DNA of 64,000 nucleotides from an uncultured Eubacterium sp. GTDB lineage: Bacteria; Bacillota; Clostridia; Lachnospirales; Lachnospiraceae. The position numbers and the translations under genes were made by a program. The stretch covers positions 1-64,000 of the forward strand of contig CANRTU010000016.1 of NCBI GenBank assembly GCA_947642745.1. The letters are read 5' to 3'. Under the pieces are notes generated by a model, which was given only the letters and a program-made list of their open reading frames with translations, ran no database searches and was not told the DNA's origin. Shown in pieces: positions 23,826-32,947 of the stretch; the first letter of the stretch is position 1; each line of letters opens with the position of its first letter.

Positions 23826-25376
23826 TCATGGCACCCTGTCAGACCTGCCGGCCCACGGTTCATTATCATGTAATATTTCTTTATAAATCTGCAATATCTC
23901 AAACGCATTCCGCTCCTTTGTGAAAGTCGCACATGCATATTTTTGTCCGGTCAGAGCCATGGCTCTGGACTGGTCAGGATGCTTTACCGCATATATAATT
24001 TTATCCGCCAGCTCCTCATAATTGCCCTGCTGATACAGCCAGCCAGTAACGCCGTCCCGGATTAATTCTGGCGTTGCTCCCGTATCCGCCCCGATTACAA
24101 GACATCCTGACATCTGCGCCTCTACAGTTGTCCTGCCAAATGCTTCTGATTTCGAGCAGACTACAGCTATATCTGATTTTTTATAAAAAAACTGTACATC
24201 ATCCTGTCTGCCTGAAAACTGGATCTTTTCTGTCAGACACATATCTGCCGCAATTTTTTGTAACTTTTTTATATATTCTTCTTCGCCGCCGCCAACAAAT
24301 AATATCTGAAAATCCAGTTCTTTTTGTTTCAATATGTCCGCCGCATACAGCATCTCTTCCTGCCCCTTTAAAGGCATAATGGCTCCCACCAACACAATGG
24401 TAATTTTTGCGGCATTTTGTAAAACCGTTCTTTGCAGATAATATTTTTTAACGTCTACTCCGTCATATACAATCCGCACACCCTGCGCATCCAGCTGGTC
24501 CATGCACTCCTTTATATAAGCTGATACCGCCACAATTCTGTCAGACTGATTTAATATCTGCATTGCGTACTTCGTATTTACGAACTCAAAACCCTGCATA
24601 TGTATATTTTCCCGCAAATGCCATACCAGTGGTATCCCTTTCTGATACGCCGCAAGCGCCCCGGCATAAGTATAAGTCGTATTGTTATGAACGAGCCTGA
24701 CATGATATTTATCTATTAATCCTGCTATTTGCTGTACTGCATGGCTGTTTTCCGCCAGCGCCGCATTTTTTTCCTCCCAGTCAGGCTTTCTACAAAAATA
24801 CGCCCAATGCTCCGATAAAATATATGTAAATTCAACTTCTCTCTCTGTCAGCGCCTGTTCCCCATTCCCATATTGCGGAAGCACCACAAGGGATGAGATA
24901 CCATATCGTTTCAATTCCGCACACAAATCACACATACACAAAAACGCTCCCGAAGAACAGTTATTGTCAGATGCCATAAACAGAATATCAATCTTCTTCT
25001 GCCGGATTGTATGCGTAAGGACAAAATTTTGTATATATTGTTGTTCCATGGCACGATAAAGCTTTTTGTCCACACAAATTACATTACAAAAATGATACTC
25101 ACACAATACTTTTGTGATTTCTCCATGTAACTGGGGCAAAGTGGCTACGATAACCAGCGCCGTATTTTTATACATTTCCAATTCCCGGATTTCATAAACA
25201 TTTTTTCCACAATACAGCTGTTCTTCCGCCTTCCGGGATACAGCAAAACCGATCAGATATTCCAGACAGGACGCTGCTTTGATTGTCCCGAATACAAGCC
25301 TGCCTACCATGCCTGCCCCATAAATAATAATCTGCTTATATTCTTTTAATTCATTTTCTAAAACAACTTCGACCAT
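23826..25376 (-). CDS. GT4 glycosyltransferase with N-terminal Rossmann domain, 516 aa
   Basis: Residues 1-125 carry IIIYGAGMVGRLVFGTIK, the module shared by many proteins of this locus. The GT-B catalytic part follows, with IVLVGAIMPLKGQEEMLYA, an IQFSGRQDDV stretch and the E-x7-E motif in SEAFGRTTVEAQ, typical of GT4. It is cytoplasmic. It uses an unknown nucleotide-sugar donor. It is co-directional with the GT2 gene 18 bp upstream. Confidence 0.9.
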   Translation of the reverse strand: MVEVVLENELKEYKQIIIYGAGMVGRLVFGTIKAASCLEYLIGFAVSRKAEEQLYCGKNVYEIRELEMYKNTALVIVATLPQLHGEITKVLCEYHFCNVICVDKKLYRAMEQQYIQNFVLTHTIRQKKIDILFMASDNNCSSGAFLCMCDLCAELKRYGISSLVVLPQYGNGEQALTEREVEFTYILSEHWAYFCRKPDWEEKNAALAENSHAVQQIAGLIDKYHVRLVHNNTTYTYAGALAAYQKGIPLVWHLRENIHMQGFEFVNTKYAMQILNQSDRIVAVSAYIKECMDQLDAQGVRIVYDGVDVKKYYLQRTVLQNAAKITIVLVGAIMPLKGQEEMLYAADILKQKELDFQILFVGGGEEEYIKKLQKIAADMCLTEKIQFSGRQDDVQFFYKKSDIAVVCSKSEAFGRTTVEAQMSGCLVIGADTGATPELIRDGVTGWLYQQGNYEELADKIIYAVKHPDQSRAMALTGQKYACATFTKERNAFEILQIYKEILHDNEPWAGRSDRVP

Positions 25377-25394
25377 CCTTTATCCCGCATTCTA

Positions 25395-26129
25395 TTAACC
25401 ACATAACATATATTTATAAAGATACAAACACAGCTGTTTCAAAGATATCTGTTTATACCGATACCATATGAATGCTGTCTCCACTTCCAGCTTTCTGCTC
25501 ATCTCAGGCTTTGTGGAAATCCCGCCTTCCTCAAAATTTGCCAGAACTGCAGGAATCTGCGTAAACATAACCTGTCCACTTTTCCAGAATCTGAGCATCA
25601 GCTCATAATCCGATGCTATCTGAAAAAAAGTTACAAAAAGTCCAAATCTGGAATATGTTTTTCTTGTAACAAAACAAGAAGGATGCGGAATCATTTTTCT
25701 GTCCAGACACAAATGGGAATTTCTTAAAGTTTCGATCAGGCAGTTCCTGTAAAACCAGTTACAATAGCCATATAACACCTGACAACTGCCCCTATCCGCA
25801 TACTTTACAATATTCTCCACCGCATCCGGTTCGTAAAAGTCGTCACTGTTAATGATTCCGATCACATCCCCCGCAGATAAACGGATGCCTTTATTCATTG
25901 CGTCATAAATTCCTTTATCACGTTCCGACACATACCGCAGCCGTTTCTGAAATGCCGGCAGATATTCCTTTACAATATCAACTGTCCCATCTGTTGATTT
26001 TCCATCCACAATAATATATTCAATATTGGGATAAGTCTGATATAAAACGGATTCAATGGTTCTTCGTATTGTTTTTTCACTATTAAAGCACACGGTAATG
26101 ATCGAAACTTTTATATTATTTTCTTTCAT
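25395..26129 (-). CDS. GT2 glycosyltransferase, 244 aa
   Basis: A GT-A fold: VSIITVCFNSEKTIRRTIESV, then YIIVDGKSTDGT, the DxD-like INSDDFYEPDAV near residue 95, and SCFVTRKTY. It is of the WcaA/short GT2 type without membrane spans. GGAG lies upstream, and only 3 bp separate it from the preceding stop. It adds one sugar to an acceptor; the specificity is unknown. Confidence 0.9.
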   Translation of the reverse strand: MKENNIKVSIITVCFNSEKTIRRTIESVLYQTYPNIEYIIVDGKSTDGTVDIVKEYLPAFQKRLRYVSERDKGIYDAMNKGIRLSAGDVIGIINSDDFYEPDAVENIVKYADRGSCQVLYGYCNWFYRNCLIETLRNSHLCLDRKMIPHPSCFVTRKTYSRFGLFVTFFQIASDYELMLRFWKSGQVMFTQIPAVLANFEEGGISTKPEMSRKLEVETAFIWYRYKQISLKQLCLYLYKYMLCG

Positions 26130-26132
26130 TTT

Positions 26133-26642
26133 TTATCTCCGGATTATATGTTCTGTTCCGCCAGCCCGGATTTCATAAACGATCTCTTCAATAGATATTA
26201 CCGGACAGTCAGTCTTTTTTTTCAGTTCCGCACTGATACTCTCAAAATAGTAAGATGCCGTTACTACAATGACATCTGCCTTTGGAATCTCATCTTCCGG
26301 CGTTATCACCCTCACCTTACCATCCATCCCGTCTGTCATCTGATCAATCATACAGACTACCTCTATATCTGTATGCTGCAATTCATCCAGCAAACGACAT
26401 CCCAGTTCTTTCACTCCGTATATCGCAACGCTCCTGTATCCATGATTCCTGAAATAAGCGTCCAGAGAAATATTTCTCTGCCGTAATGACAGCCATCTGT
26501 CAAAAATTCTGTAGTATCTGAGTATTTTATCCGACTGCTGCCAGACCGGTTTCATCACATCTTTTGCCATGACACTGCTTATATATCCACCAGACAGGAA
26601 GCCAGCCATGCATGAAATTATAATTTTCAGTTCTTTTTTCAT
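26133..26642 (-). CDS. Membrane-anchored Rossmann-like protein, 169 aa
   Basis: The N-terminal hydrophobic segment (IIISCMAGFLSGGYISSVMA) may be a membrane anchor. A domain with SVAIYGVKELGCRLLDEL follows, ending at CPVISIEEIVYEI. A paralogue lies at 31464-31940. Both are single-domain forms of the module found fused to the glycosyltransferases. The function is unknown; a scaffold or nucleotide-sensing role is possible. Confidence 0.7.
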   Translation of the reverse strand: MKKELKIIISCMAGFLSGGYISSVMAKDVMKPVWQQSDKILRYYRIFDRWLSLRQRNISLDAYFRNHGYRSVAIYGVKELGCRLLDELQHTDIEVVCMIDQMTDGMDGKVRVITPEDEIPKADVIVVTASYYFESISAELKKKTDCPVISIEEIVYEIRAGGTEHIIRR

Positions 26643-26665
26643 TTCATGAAACTCTCCACTTTCGT

Positions 26666-28408
26666 CTAATAAAAATCCTGCTGATAAATATATCCCAGAT
26701 TTATCAGATTCTTCATCATCCCGGAATAATTAAATCCCGCAATTATAATTTTTCTTCCATCTGAATTTGATTTTTCTTCAGGAGTCCGTATATGATACCC
26801 TTCCAGACTGGTTCCATTTTTACTTATGTCACAGTCCAGAACATCAGTAATCCCAATTCTGTTTCTTTCCAGAGCTTTTATGGTTCTTTTTCCAAATTCA
26901 CCTGCGCCATAAATATGCACCCGCATTTCCTGTGAGATCCGCCCGCTTTGAATCAGCTTATATATTTTGTCTTCTGGTGAAATAAATTCCGGATTAAATT
27001 CCATTACCATTTCTTCTATTCCCAGGTTAACAAATTTGTTTTTTACCGCTCCCGTCATGATTTCAAACGCACACTGATGAATAAAACGATCCATTTCTGT
27101 GTTTTTCTGGTCTGTTTTTTCCAGACAGTTACCTGTGTTTTTGTCCAGACATTCATGGTAATATTGCGTCATTTTCTCCGCTACTTTTATATTTGTATAG
27201 TGATCCGTAATCCGTTTTCTGCACTTTTCCACACAAACTGGTTCGTCCCTTAATATATGGCTGATAGAAGCAGCCATGGACGCAAACCCGCCAGTTTCAG
27301 CTGTATATCCGTTAACACCGTCAATAATAACCTCCTTCATTGCGCTTACATGAAACGCAACTACCGGAACGCCGCAGGACATGGCCTCCACTGCAGTCAT
27401 ACCAAATGTATCCTGTATACTTGGAAAAATAAACACGTCAGCCGCATTGTAAATCATACATAATTCTGCTCTGTCAGAAATAAATCCCATATTAATAACC
27501 GGTATTACATGATCAGACATCTCTGTTTTATTTTTGCTTCCAAAGGTCAGTAACACAAGTTTTTTCTGTTCTATTAATAATTTACAATATTTATCCCGAA
27601 CCAGATATTGAAATATCTGCTTTAAATTCCCGTATCCTTTTACCTTTTGTTCCAATGACTGCGCACCTGCCAGGATGACTTTCGTACCAGCCGGGATTCC
27701 CAGTCTTTCTTTCATGTCAGATTTTTTCTTTGGAACAAAACAGTCTGTATCTATTCCGATCGGGATAACTTTACACACATGATTCCGGAATACGCTGCTT
27801 TTGTGTACAATTTCTTTGAGCCACTCAGAAGCAGCGGTTAAATATATACCGGATAAATATTTGCTTTTTTTCTCATCCAGAATAATTTTCGTGATATCAG
27901 CCGGATTATATTTTAATTCAGGACAATCCGAACAATTACCCTGATATTTTGTACATAATTCCGGACAATGGCATCCTCCTGTAAATGGATGAAAATCATG
28001 CATCGTCCAGATTACTGGCTTTCCCAGCTTTAGCATCTGATAAATATTATTGATACTCAGAAATCCGTCAACCCAGTGTATATGAAACAAATCATACTTT
28101 TTTAACTCATTTTCCAGTTTATGCGTCCATGGGATTCCTACCTGATCAAAACTAACCGGCGCTGTACCTGTATCAGGCCGGTTGGCATCAAAATATAATT
28201 TATCAATTGCCCTTAACAATCTTTCTTCTGGCGAATCACTGTATCCGATTTTAATAATTCTGTCATCTGGTCTGGTTTTTTCCCTGACAAAAAAATCAGA
28301 TTCCAGTCCGCACGCCAGGAGTCCTTTATGCAGCTCATATGCCGCTCCCGGCGCCCCATGAACATCCCTGAAACTAAAATGAGCAACTTTTAACCTGCTT
28401 TTATTCAT
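26666..28408 (-). CDS. GT4 glycosyltransferase with C-terminal Rossmann domain, 580 aa
   Basis: The N-terminal GT4 region has HFSFRDVHGAPGAAYELHKG, WTMHDFHPFTGGCH (WcaC/WcaL-like) and DTFGMTAVEAMSCGVPVVAF with the E-x7-E pair. Four Cys at about 150-165 (CHCPELC..CSDC) may bind metal. The last 100 residues add VHIYGAGEFGKRTIKAL, the same module as in its neighbours but at the other end of the protein. The start is 4 bp after the PIG-L gene, so translation is probably coupled. Confidence 0.9.
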   Translation of the reverse strand: MNKSRLKVAHFSFRDVHGAPGAAYELHKGLLACGLESDFFVREKTRPDDRIIKIGYSDSPEERLLRAIDKLYFDANRPDTGTAPVSFDQVGIPWTHKLENELKKYDLFHIHWVDGFLSINNIYQMLKLGKPVIWTMHDFHPFTGGCHCPELCTKYQGNCSDCPELKYNPADITKIILDEKKSKYLSGIYLTAASEWLKEIVHKSSVFRNHVCKVIPIGIDTDCFVPKKKSDMKERLGIPAGTKVILAGAQSLEQKVKGYGNLKQIFQYLVRDKYCKLLIEQKKLVLLTFGSKNKTEMSDHVIPVINMGFISDRAELCMIYNAADVFIFPSIQDTFGMTAVEAMSCGVPVVAFHVSAMKEVIIDGVNGYTAETGGFASMAASISHILRDEPVCVEKCRKRITDHYTNIKVAEKMTQYYHECLDKNTGNCLEKTDQKNTEMDRFIHQCAFEIMTGAVKNKFVNLGIEEMVMEFNPEFISPEDKIYKLIQSGRISQEMRVHIYGAGEFGKRTIKALERNRIGITDVLDCDISKNGTSLEGYHIRTPEEKSNSDGRKIIIAGFNYSGMMKNLINLGYIYQQDFY

Positions 28409-28412
28409 AATT

Positions 28413-29108
28413 TCAACTTTTTTTCAACCCCCGGTTACAGAACGCCGCCACCCTGTCAGCCCAGTTACGTATATGAGATTTTTTCTGCTGTGGCGGTGTG
28501 TAAAAACACTCTATATAATCAGCGTCAGATATTTCGATTGCCCTGAAATAATTTAATGCCACTATCCTGTCACAATAATTGATATATATTTCCTGACTTT
28601 TGTACGATCTCATCAGTTCTTTTTTCTCATCAATTCTGCCGGTAATATCAATATAATGCGATGGTTTTCTGAACATCCCCCACATTTCATACTCAAAGAT
28701 GACTGGTTTTACTTTTTGACGGTCTGTTCTCTGTTTTACAAAGCGATAGATACAATTATGATCAGGATGTATATCATATCTGTTCGGCAGAAAAATATAA
28801 TCATACCTGAAAAACGGAATCTTTTTTAATCTTTGTATTTCTTCATCTATTTTACTATCGGGAATCTTAAATTCTATGTATTTATGAACTTCCAACCGCT
28901 TCATTATATTGCGGAATTCTTCCCTTCTGGCATGGGCAGTTTCTGATTCGCTCCATCCCGGATTTCCTTTTTCACCATATGTCAAAAGAACCACATCACA
29001 TTGTCCCGCATAATTCATAAGTACTGAACTACAGCAAAACACTTCGTCATCCGGATGCGGTGCGATTATCAGTATCCTGTTATTTTTCCCTACTTTCAGC
29101 TCCTGCAT
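28413..29108 (-). CDS. PIG-L family deacetylase 1, 231 aa
   Basis: The PIG-L zinc-binding motif APHPDDE (16-22) and the downstream HPDH are both present. The family removes N-acetyl groups from GlcNAc-type sugars. It overlaps the FkbM gene by 29 bp. The probable substrate is a glycan intermediate or nucleotide sugar of this locus. A second PIG-L gene is at 41778. Confidence 0.85.
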   Translation of the reverse strand: MQELKVGKNNRILIIAPHPDDEVFCCSSVLMNYAGQCDVVLLTYGEKGNPGWSESETAHARREEFRNIMKRLEVHKYIEFKIPDSKIDEEIQRLKKIPFFRYDYIFLPNRYDIHPDHNCIYRFVKQRTDRQKVKPVIFEYEMWGMFRKPSHYIDITGRIDEKKELMRSYKSQEIYINYCDRIVALNYFRAIEISDADYIECFYTPPQQKKSHIRNWADRVAAFCNRGLKKS

Positions 29109-30333
29109 ATTTTCTTTCCCTTATGATTCTTTTTCTGTTTAACAAATATTGTCCCAGATACTCATCCACGATATGCTGGCATCTTTCTATATACGCACTT
29201 TTACATGCCAGTATATCTGTATAATCAAATGTCACCCTGTCCCAGTTCATGTTGATCCGCTGCTGATAAGCTGATATGGAACGCAGCGCATGAATATCTG
29301 CTTTACACAGAAAATTCCCGCAATTATCAAAAATAAAAAAAGTTCCGTAACCTGACTTTTCAAGTAAATCATAGGCTTTCTGATACTTCTCATACTGTTC
29401 ATATGTAAATATTGCATTTTCCCAGTACAGCAAAGACGTTCCTTCCGCAAGCACTTTTTCTGCTGATATTATACAGTCCGCATCAAAACCGTCTGTATCT
29501 ATTTTTATTAAATCTACATCCTGAAAAAGTATCCCCGCTTCATCCAGCAAACCGTCCAGCGATACGCTTGGCACACCCTCTTCTTTGTCCGCTTTATGCC
29601 CTTCTTTCTCTTCTTTAACCGCAGTTCCGCCTTTATATACATTCGAAGTATATCTGATATCTACCTCATCCGTAATAAATGCCTTTTTAAAACTAACTCT
29701 CTCTGTGCCTTTCAATGCCCGGATATTTTTTTCACCTAAATCGTAAAATAAATCTGTTGGTTCCACACATATAAAGTTATCCTCTGTATAATCCCACATG
29801 GCAAACACAGTATCTCCGATATTTGCTCCAATATCTATAATATATTTCCCTTCTTTCCCCTGTGTAAGCTTTGCTAAATACGGGGCAAATCTGTCATACA
29901 TCGGTAACTCTTTCTGCATCTGCGGAAGCGCATGATTCTCGTCCAGTAATATACGTCTGCCTCCAATATAAAAACGATTCCGGTCTGAGAATACATTGGG
30001 ATCAAAAATCTCTTTCATCTGCCCATAATTTCCGGCATTAAATTCAACCGCCTGCAATACTTTTTCTTCCGGTATTTTCAGGTCATCAATACACTGTCTG
30101 CTAATTTCTTTAAAAGCCGCCGATGCAATGATTATCCGGTCATATTCCAGCTGGTTCAGATCTTCTGGAGAAACCAGCGGGATTTCCATATATTTTCCAT
30201 TTCTCATCAGACAGACACAGAAATCCCGGTTTTTAGCATCATTATCAACAAACGCTACTATTTCCACCGTGTCCAGTATAAATTGTTCTATGATTCTTTC
30301 TGTTTTACCTGTTCCCCAAACTACTATTCTCAT
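29080..30333 (-). CDS. FkbM-family methyltransferase with N-terminal Rossmann domain, 417 aa
   Basis: The start at 30333 (MRIVVWGTGKTERI) has GAAAGGAAG upstream and overlaps the previous stop as ATGA. Residues 1-105 are the shared nucleotide-binding-like module. The FkbM domain starts with YIIDIGANIGDTVFAMW (about 164-180) and has LIKIDTDGFDADCI, which fit SAM binding and the catalytic region. It probably O-methylates a sugar. Confidence 0.85.
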   Translation of the reverse strand: MRIVVWGTGKTERIIEQFILDTVEIVAFVDNDAKNRDFCVCLMRNGKYMEIPLVSPEDLNQLEYDRIIIASAAFKEISRQCIDDLKIPEEKVLQAVEFNAGNYGQMKEIFDPNVFSDRNRFYIGGRRILLDENHALPQMQKELPMYDRFAPYLAKLTQGKEGKYIIDIGANIGDTVFAMWDYTEDNFICVEPTDLFYDLGEKNIRALKGTERVSFKKAFITDEVDIRYTSNVYKGGTAVKEEKEGHKADKEEGVPSVSLDGLLDEAGILFQDVDLIKIDTDGFDADCIISAEKVLAEGTSLLYWENAIFTYEQYEKYQKAYDLLEKSGYGTFFIFDNCGNFLCKADIHALRSISAYQQRINMNWDRVTFDYTDILACKSAYIERCQHIVDEYLGQYLLNRKRIIRERKYAGAESREK

Positions 30334-31415
30334 TTTTCTTCCTTTCGAATAACCGCACAAATTGAAACCTGGTAGTCTGCATCTGTATTATCAAGTTCTT
30401 CCTGATCCAGTTCCTCTGCCGCAATCCCATATAATAATGCCGTCGCAGATTTCACGTTTCCAAAAACCCTTATTTTTATCTGCTCTTCTGGTACCTGTTC
30501 CTCCAGTAAAGTCCGCAACGACAGGTCCGTAAATCCCCAGTAATGTCCCCAGCGGTCCATATCATACCTGCTTATCTGGGAAATACCGCTTACCGTAATC
30601 AGACAGACGCCTCCTGGCTTTAGCATACGATAAATATTTGAAACAGCCGCTTTACAGTCAGATATAAACGGCAATACCTGCGTTAGAATAATACAATCCG
30701 CCACTTCACTTTTAATGCCTTCACCTGTTTCGAAATTTCCTTTCGTATATCCAGGCTCATCAGATGAAACATGAAGCATAAAAGAGTTTCTGACATTCTC
30801 TGCGCCATACCTCATGGTATATGTATTCTCAGCCACTTCCCAGACATCGCCTCTGATATTCATTTTTTCATCATTCAGAAACTTTTCGATATAATATCTG
30901 TCAACAGGTGTTCCCCTTGAAAATCCAAATGTACGGTTCAGAGGCTCCCCGGGACATCCCTCCAGAATTGTTTTACTGTTTACTGTTTTTCTTTCCTGAA
31001 CCTTCATAAGTTCATCAAAATCTTTTCTGTGGCAGACAGGATAAACATTTTCCCACCGGTCACGATATATCATGTTATTTCCCTGTATCTCCAGTCTTTC
31101 ACCATGACTAAAAAGATCTATTTCATTTTCATATAATGGCTGTATCTCATATGGAAAAATTACAGACTCCGCTTTTACACCCAGGTCATGCAACTGCTCC
31201 CATGCTTCCGCAACATCCGTACGCATAATTGCCACAGAGTATCCGCCTGTATTGTCTTTTGCAGGCTTTATAACCGGGACTATTCTGCCATCCCCAAGCT
31301 GGTATTCTCCCGTTTTATAATTATCATAGATTCCGGCAATTTCATATGTTTTTAATAAAGCGCCCTGTTTGACAGAAAATAACTGTCCGCATCCAAATAC
31401 AAATATCTGCTGCAT
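30330..31415 (-). CDS. SAM-dependent methyltransferase, 361 aa
   Basis: The start at 31415 (MQQIFVFGCGQLF) has AAAGGAG at 4 bp spacing. The N-terminal ~110 residues are again Rossmann-like (VFGCGQ). The C-terminal class I methyltransferase carries FGFSRGTPVDRYYIEKFL and NIYRMLKPGGVCLITVSG (motif post I). It overlaps the FkbM gene by 4 bp. The substrate is probably a glycan or nucleotide sugar. Confidence 0.8.
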   Translation of the reverse strand: MQQIFVFGCGQLFSVKQGALLKTYEIAGIYDNYKTGEYQLGDGRIVPVIKPAKDNTGGYSVAIMRTDVAEAWEQLHDLGVKAESVIFPYEIQPLYENEIDLFSHGERLEIQGNNMIYRDRWENVYPVCHRKDFDELMKVQERKTVNSKTILEGCPGEPLNRTFGFSRGTPVDRYYIEKFLNDEKMNIRGDVWEVAENTYTMRYGAENVRNSFMLHVSSDEPGYTKGNFETGEGIKSEVADCIILTQVLPFISDCKAAVSNIYRMLKPGGVCLITVSGISQISRYDMDRWGHYWGFTDLSLRTLLEEQVPEEQIKIRVFGNVKSATALLYGIAAEELDQEELDNTDADYQVSICAVIRKEEK

Positions 31416-31463
31416 TTTTCTCCTTTCCATTTCGGATTTTTTTATTTCAGATTCTTTTTTATT

Positions 31464-31940
31464 TCAGACGCCGTACACCACATCTTCAATAGAAATAACC
31501 GGACAGGTCACTTTCTTTTGAAGTACAGATTGTATTTCCCTGAAATAGATAAAAGGTGTTACTACAATCGCATCCACTTCAGGCAGATCATCTTCTGGTT
31601 TATACAGGTCGCATCCTGTTACAAATATATCATCCGCATTTTTATCTATCGCATATTCCACCTTTGTATTGGTGTCAGCCAGCGCTTCATACAGTGCGTT
31701 TCCCATACTTTCCATTCCATATATGGCAATTTTTTGCATATTATTATGCGCAAAAAAATCCGCCATCTGATTATGAGACTTTTTTAATTTTATCCATTGA
31801 CACATAAATAAATAATAAGCATAATATTTATCCGCATCGTTTTTATATTTTTTTATCAGTTCCAGTAACCTGCTCACAGCAAAACCTGCCGCCAGTACGC
31901 TGCCCGCTGCGGTTGCAAATATCAAAACCTTTCTTTTCAT
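31464..31940 (-). CDS. Membrane-anchored Rossmann-like protein, 158 aa
   Basis: A paralogue of 26133-26642. The N-terminal hydrophobic helix (VLIFATAAGSVLAAGFAV) is followed by KIAIYGMESMGNALYEAL and ends CPVISIEDVVYGV. GGAGAG precedes the start. It has no catalytic domain. Its repeated presence in the locus suggests a shared anchoring or sensing task. Confidence 0.7.
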   Translation of the reverse strand: MKRKVLIFATAAGSVLAAGFAVSRLLELIKKYKNDADKYYAYYLFMCQWIKLKKSHNQMADFFAHNNMQKIAIYGMESMGNALYEALADTNTKVEYAIDKNADDIFVTGCDLYKPEDDLPEVDAIVVTPFIYFREIQSVLQKKVTCPVISIEDVVYGV

Positions 31941-32029
31941 TTTTGCTCTCCTATAGTTTCCGGAACGACTCTCTCCAGATAACTTTTTCTAAATAACTTT
32001 CTCTGTATAATTTTTTCTATATATTTTTT

Positions 32030-32881
32030 CTATATCTCTTTTTCTGTGTATTTTTCTCTGTATCTGAAACGTTCAAAGCAGTCAATCAATGTATCATCCG
32101 ACATATTTATAATTTTTACATTTCTGGCAGCCGCATATTTTTCCAATAATTTAAACTGGGCAAATGCTTCATAAAAACACTGTGTCACATGCTTCATATC
32201 CTGAGCTGCTGTACCCCGTGACAACCTGGTTACATTGACTTTTTGTTCTCCATAATAATGGGTATCTCCGATTTCAATTTCCCTGTTCTCAGTAACCGAT
32301 ACCTGTCTGAGCATTGTCATGTCCGCCCCATGCAGCCATATTTTTTTATAGCCAAGCTGAATGCCCACATACAAAGCCATGATTCCCACGTTGATAAAAT
32401 AAGGAGCCATTAAATTTTTTTCAAGAAGTCTGTATGAAAATAAATCCACATCCAGCAGCCTGTTTGTTGAAAAGACTTTTCTGGCATTTTTATTTTTCAT
32501 AAACATGTTTTCTTTGTAGACTCCCGGATAAAAAATAAGTGTATGTTTATTTATTTTTTCTATCTTCCGGAACATGTTATAATTTCTGACACATGGTTTA
32601 AATAAAACCGGGTCCGCAAAACAGACATACTCCGGATTTAATCTATGATATAAATCTGTTTCAGCCGCATAATTCACCATCATAATATCTGTCTTCTCCC
32701 GTTCCAGATACTGCAGCGAATGATTTAAAGACGGACCATTCAATATCACACTTAATTCTTTTCCATTACCCTTCTGCATTGGTAACCTGTTTTTTATATC
32801 ACCATTTAATACAGCTCTTATAACGTCTTCCATCCACGGATACCAGGACAATGCATGATATATTTTGTAAAAAAAACTCAC
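32030..32881 (-). CDS. MptE/sialyltransferase-like transferase, 283 aa
   Basis: The GTG start at 32881 has GGAGG 8 nt upstream. The motif ELSVILNGPSL, then IMALYVGIQLGYKKIWLHGAD and GDTHYYGEQ, and the end LEKYAAARNVKIINMSDDTL resemble both the MptE-like (DUF115, found in Maf flagellin glycosylation proteins) and CST-I (GT42) sialyltransferase folds. It probably transfers the CMP-nonulosonate made by this locus. The assignment is by motif pattern. Confidence 0.65.
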   Translation of the reverse strand: MSFFYKIYHALSWYPWMEDVIRAVLNGDIKNRLPMQKGNGKELSVILNGPSLNHSLQYLEREKTDIMMVNYAAETDLYHRLNPEYVCFADPVLFKPCVRNYNMFRKIEKINKHTLIFYPGVYKENMFMKNKNARKVFSTNRLLDVDLFSYRLLEKNLMAPYFINVGIMALYVGIQLGYKKIWLHGADMTMLRQVSVTENREIEIGDTHYYGEQKVNVTRLSRGTAAQDMKHVTQCFYEAFAQFKLLEKYAAARNVKIINMSDDTLIDCFERFRYREKYTEKEI

Positions 32882-32947
32882 ATTACATTCCTCCGTTCTC
32901 TTTGTCTGTCGCAATCCCACTTTCCGGTCAGACTGCTGCTCCTGCTT

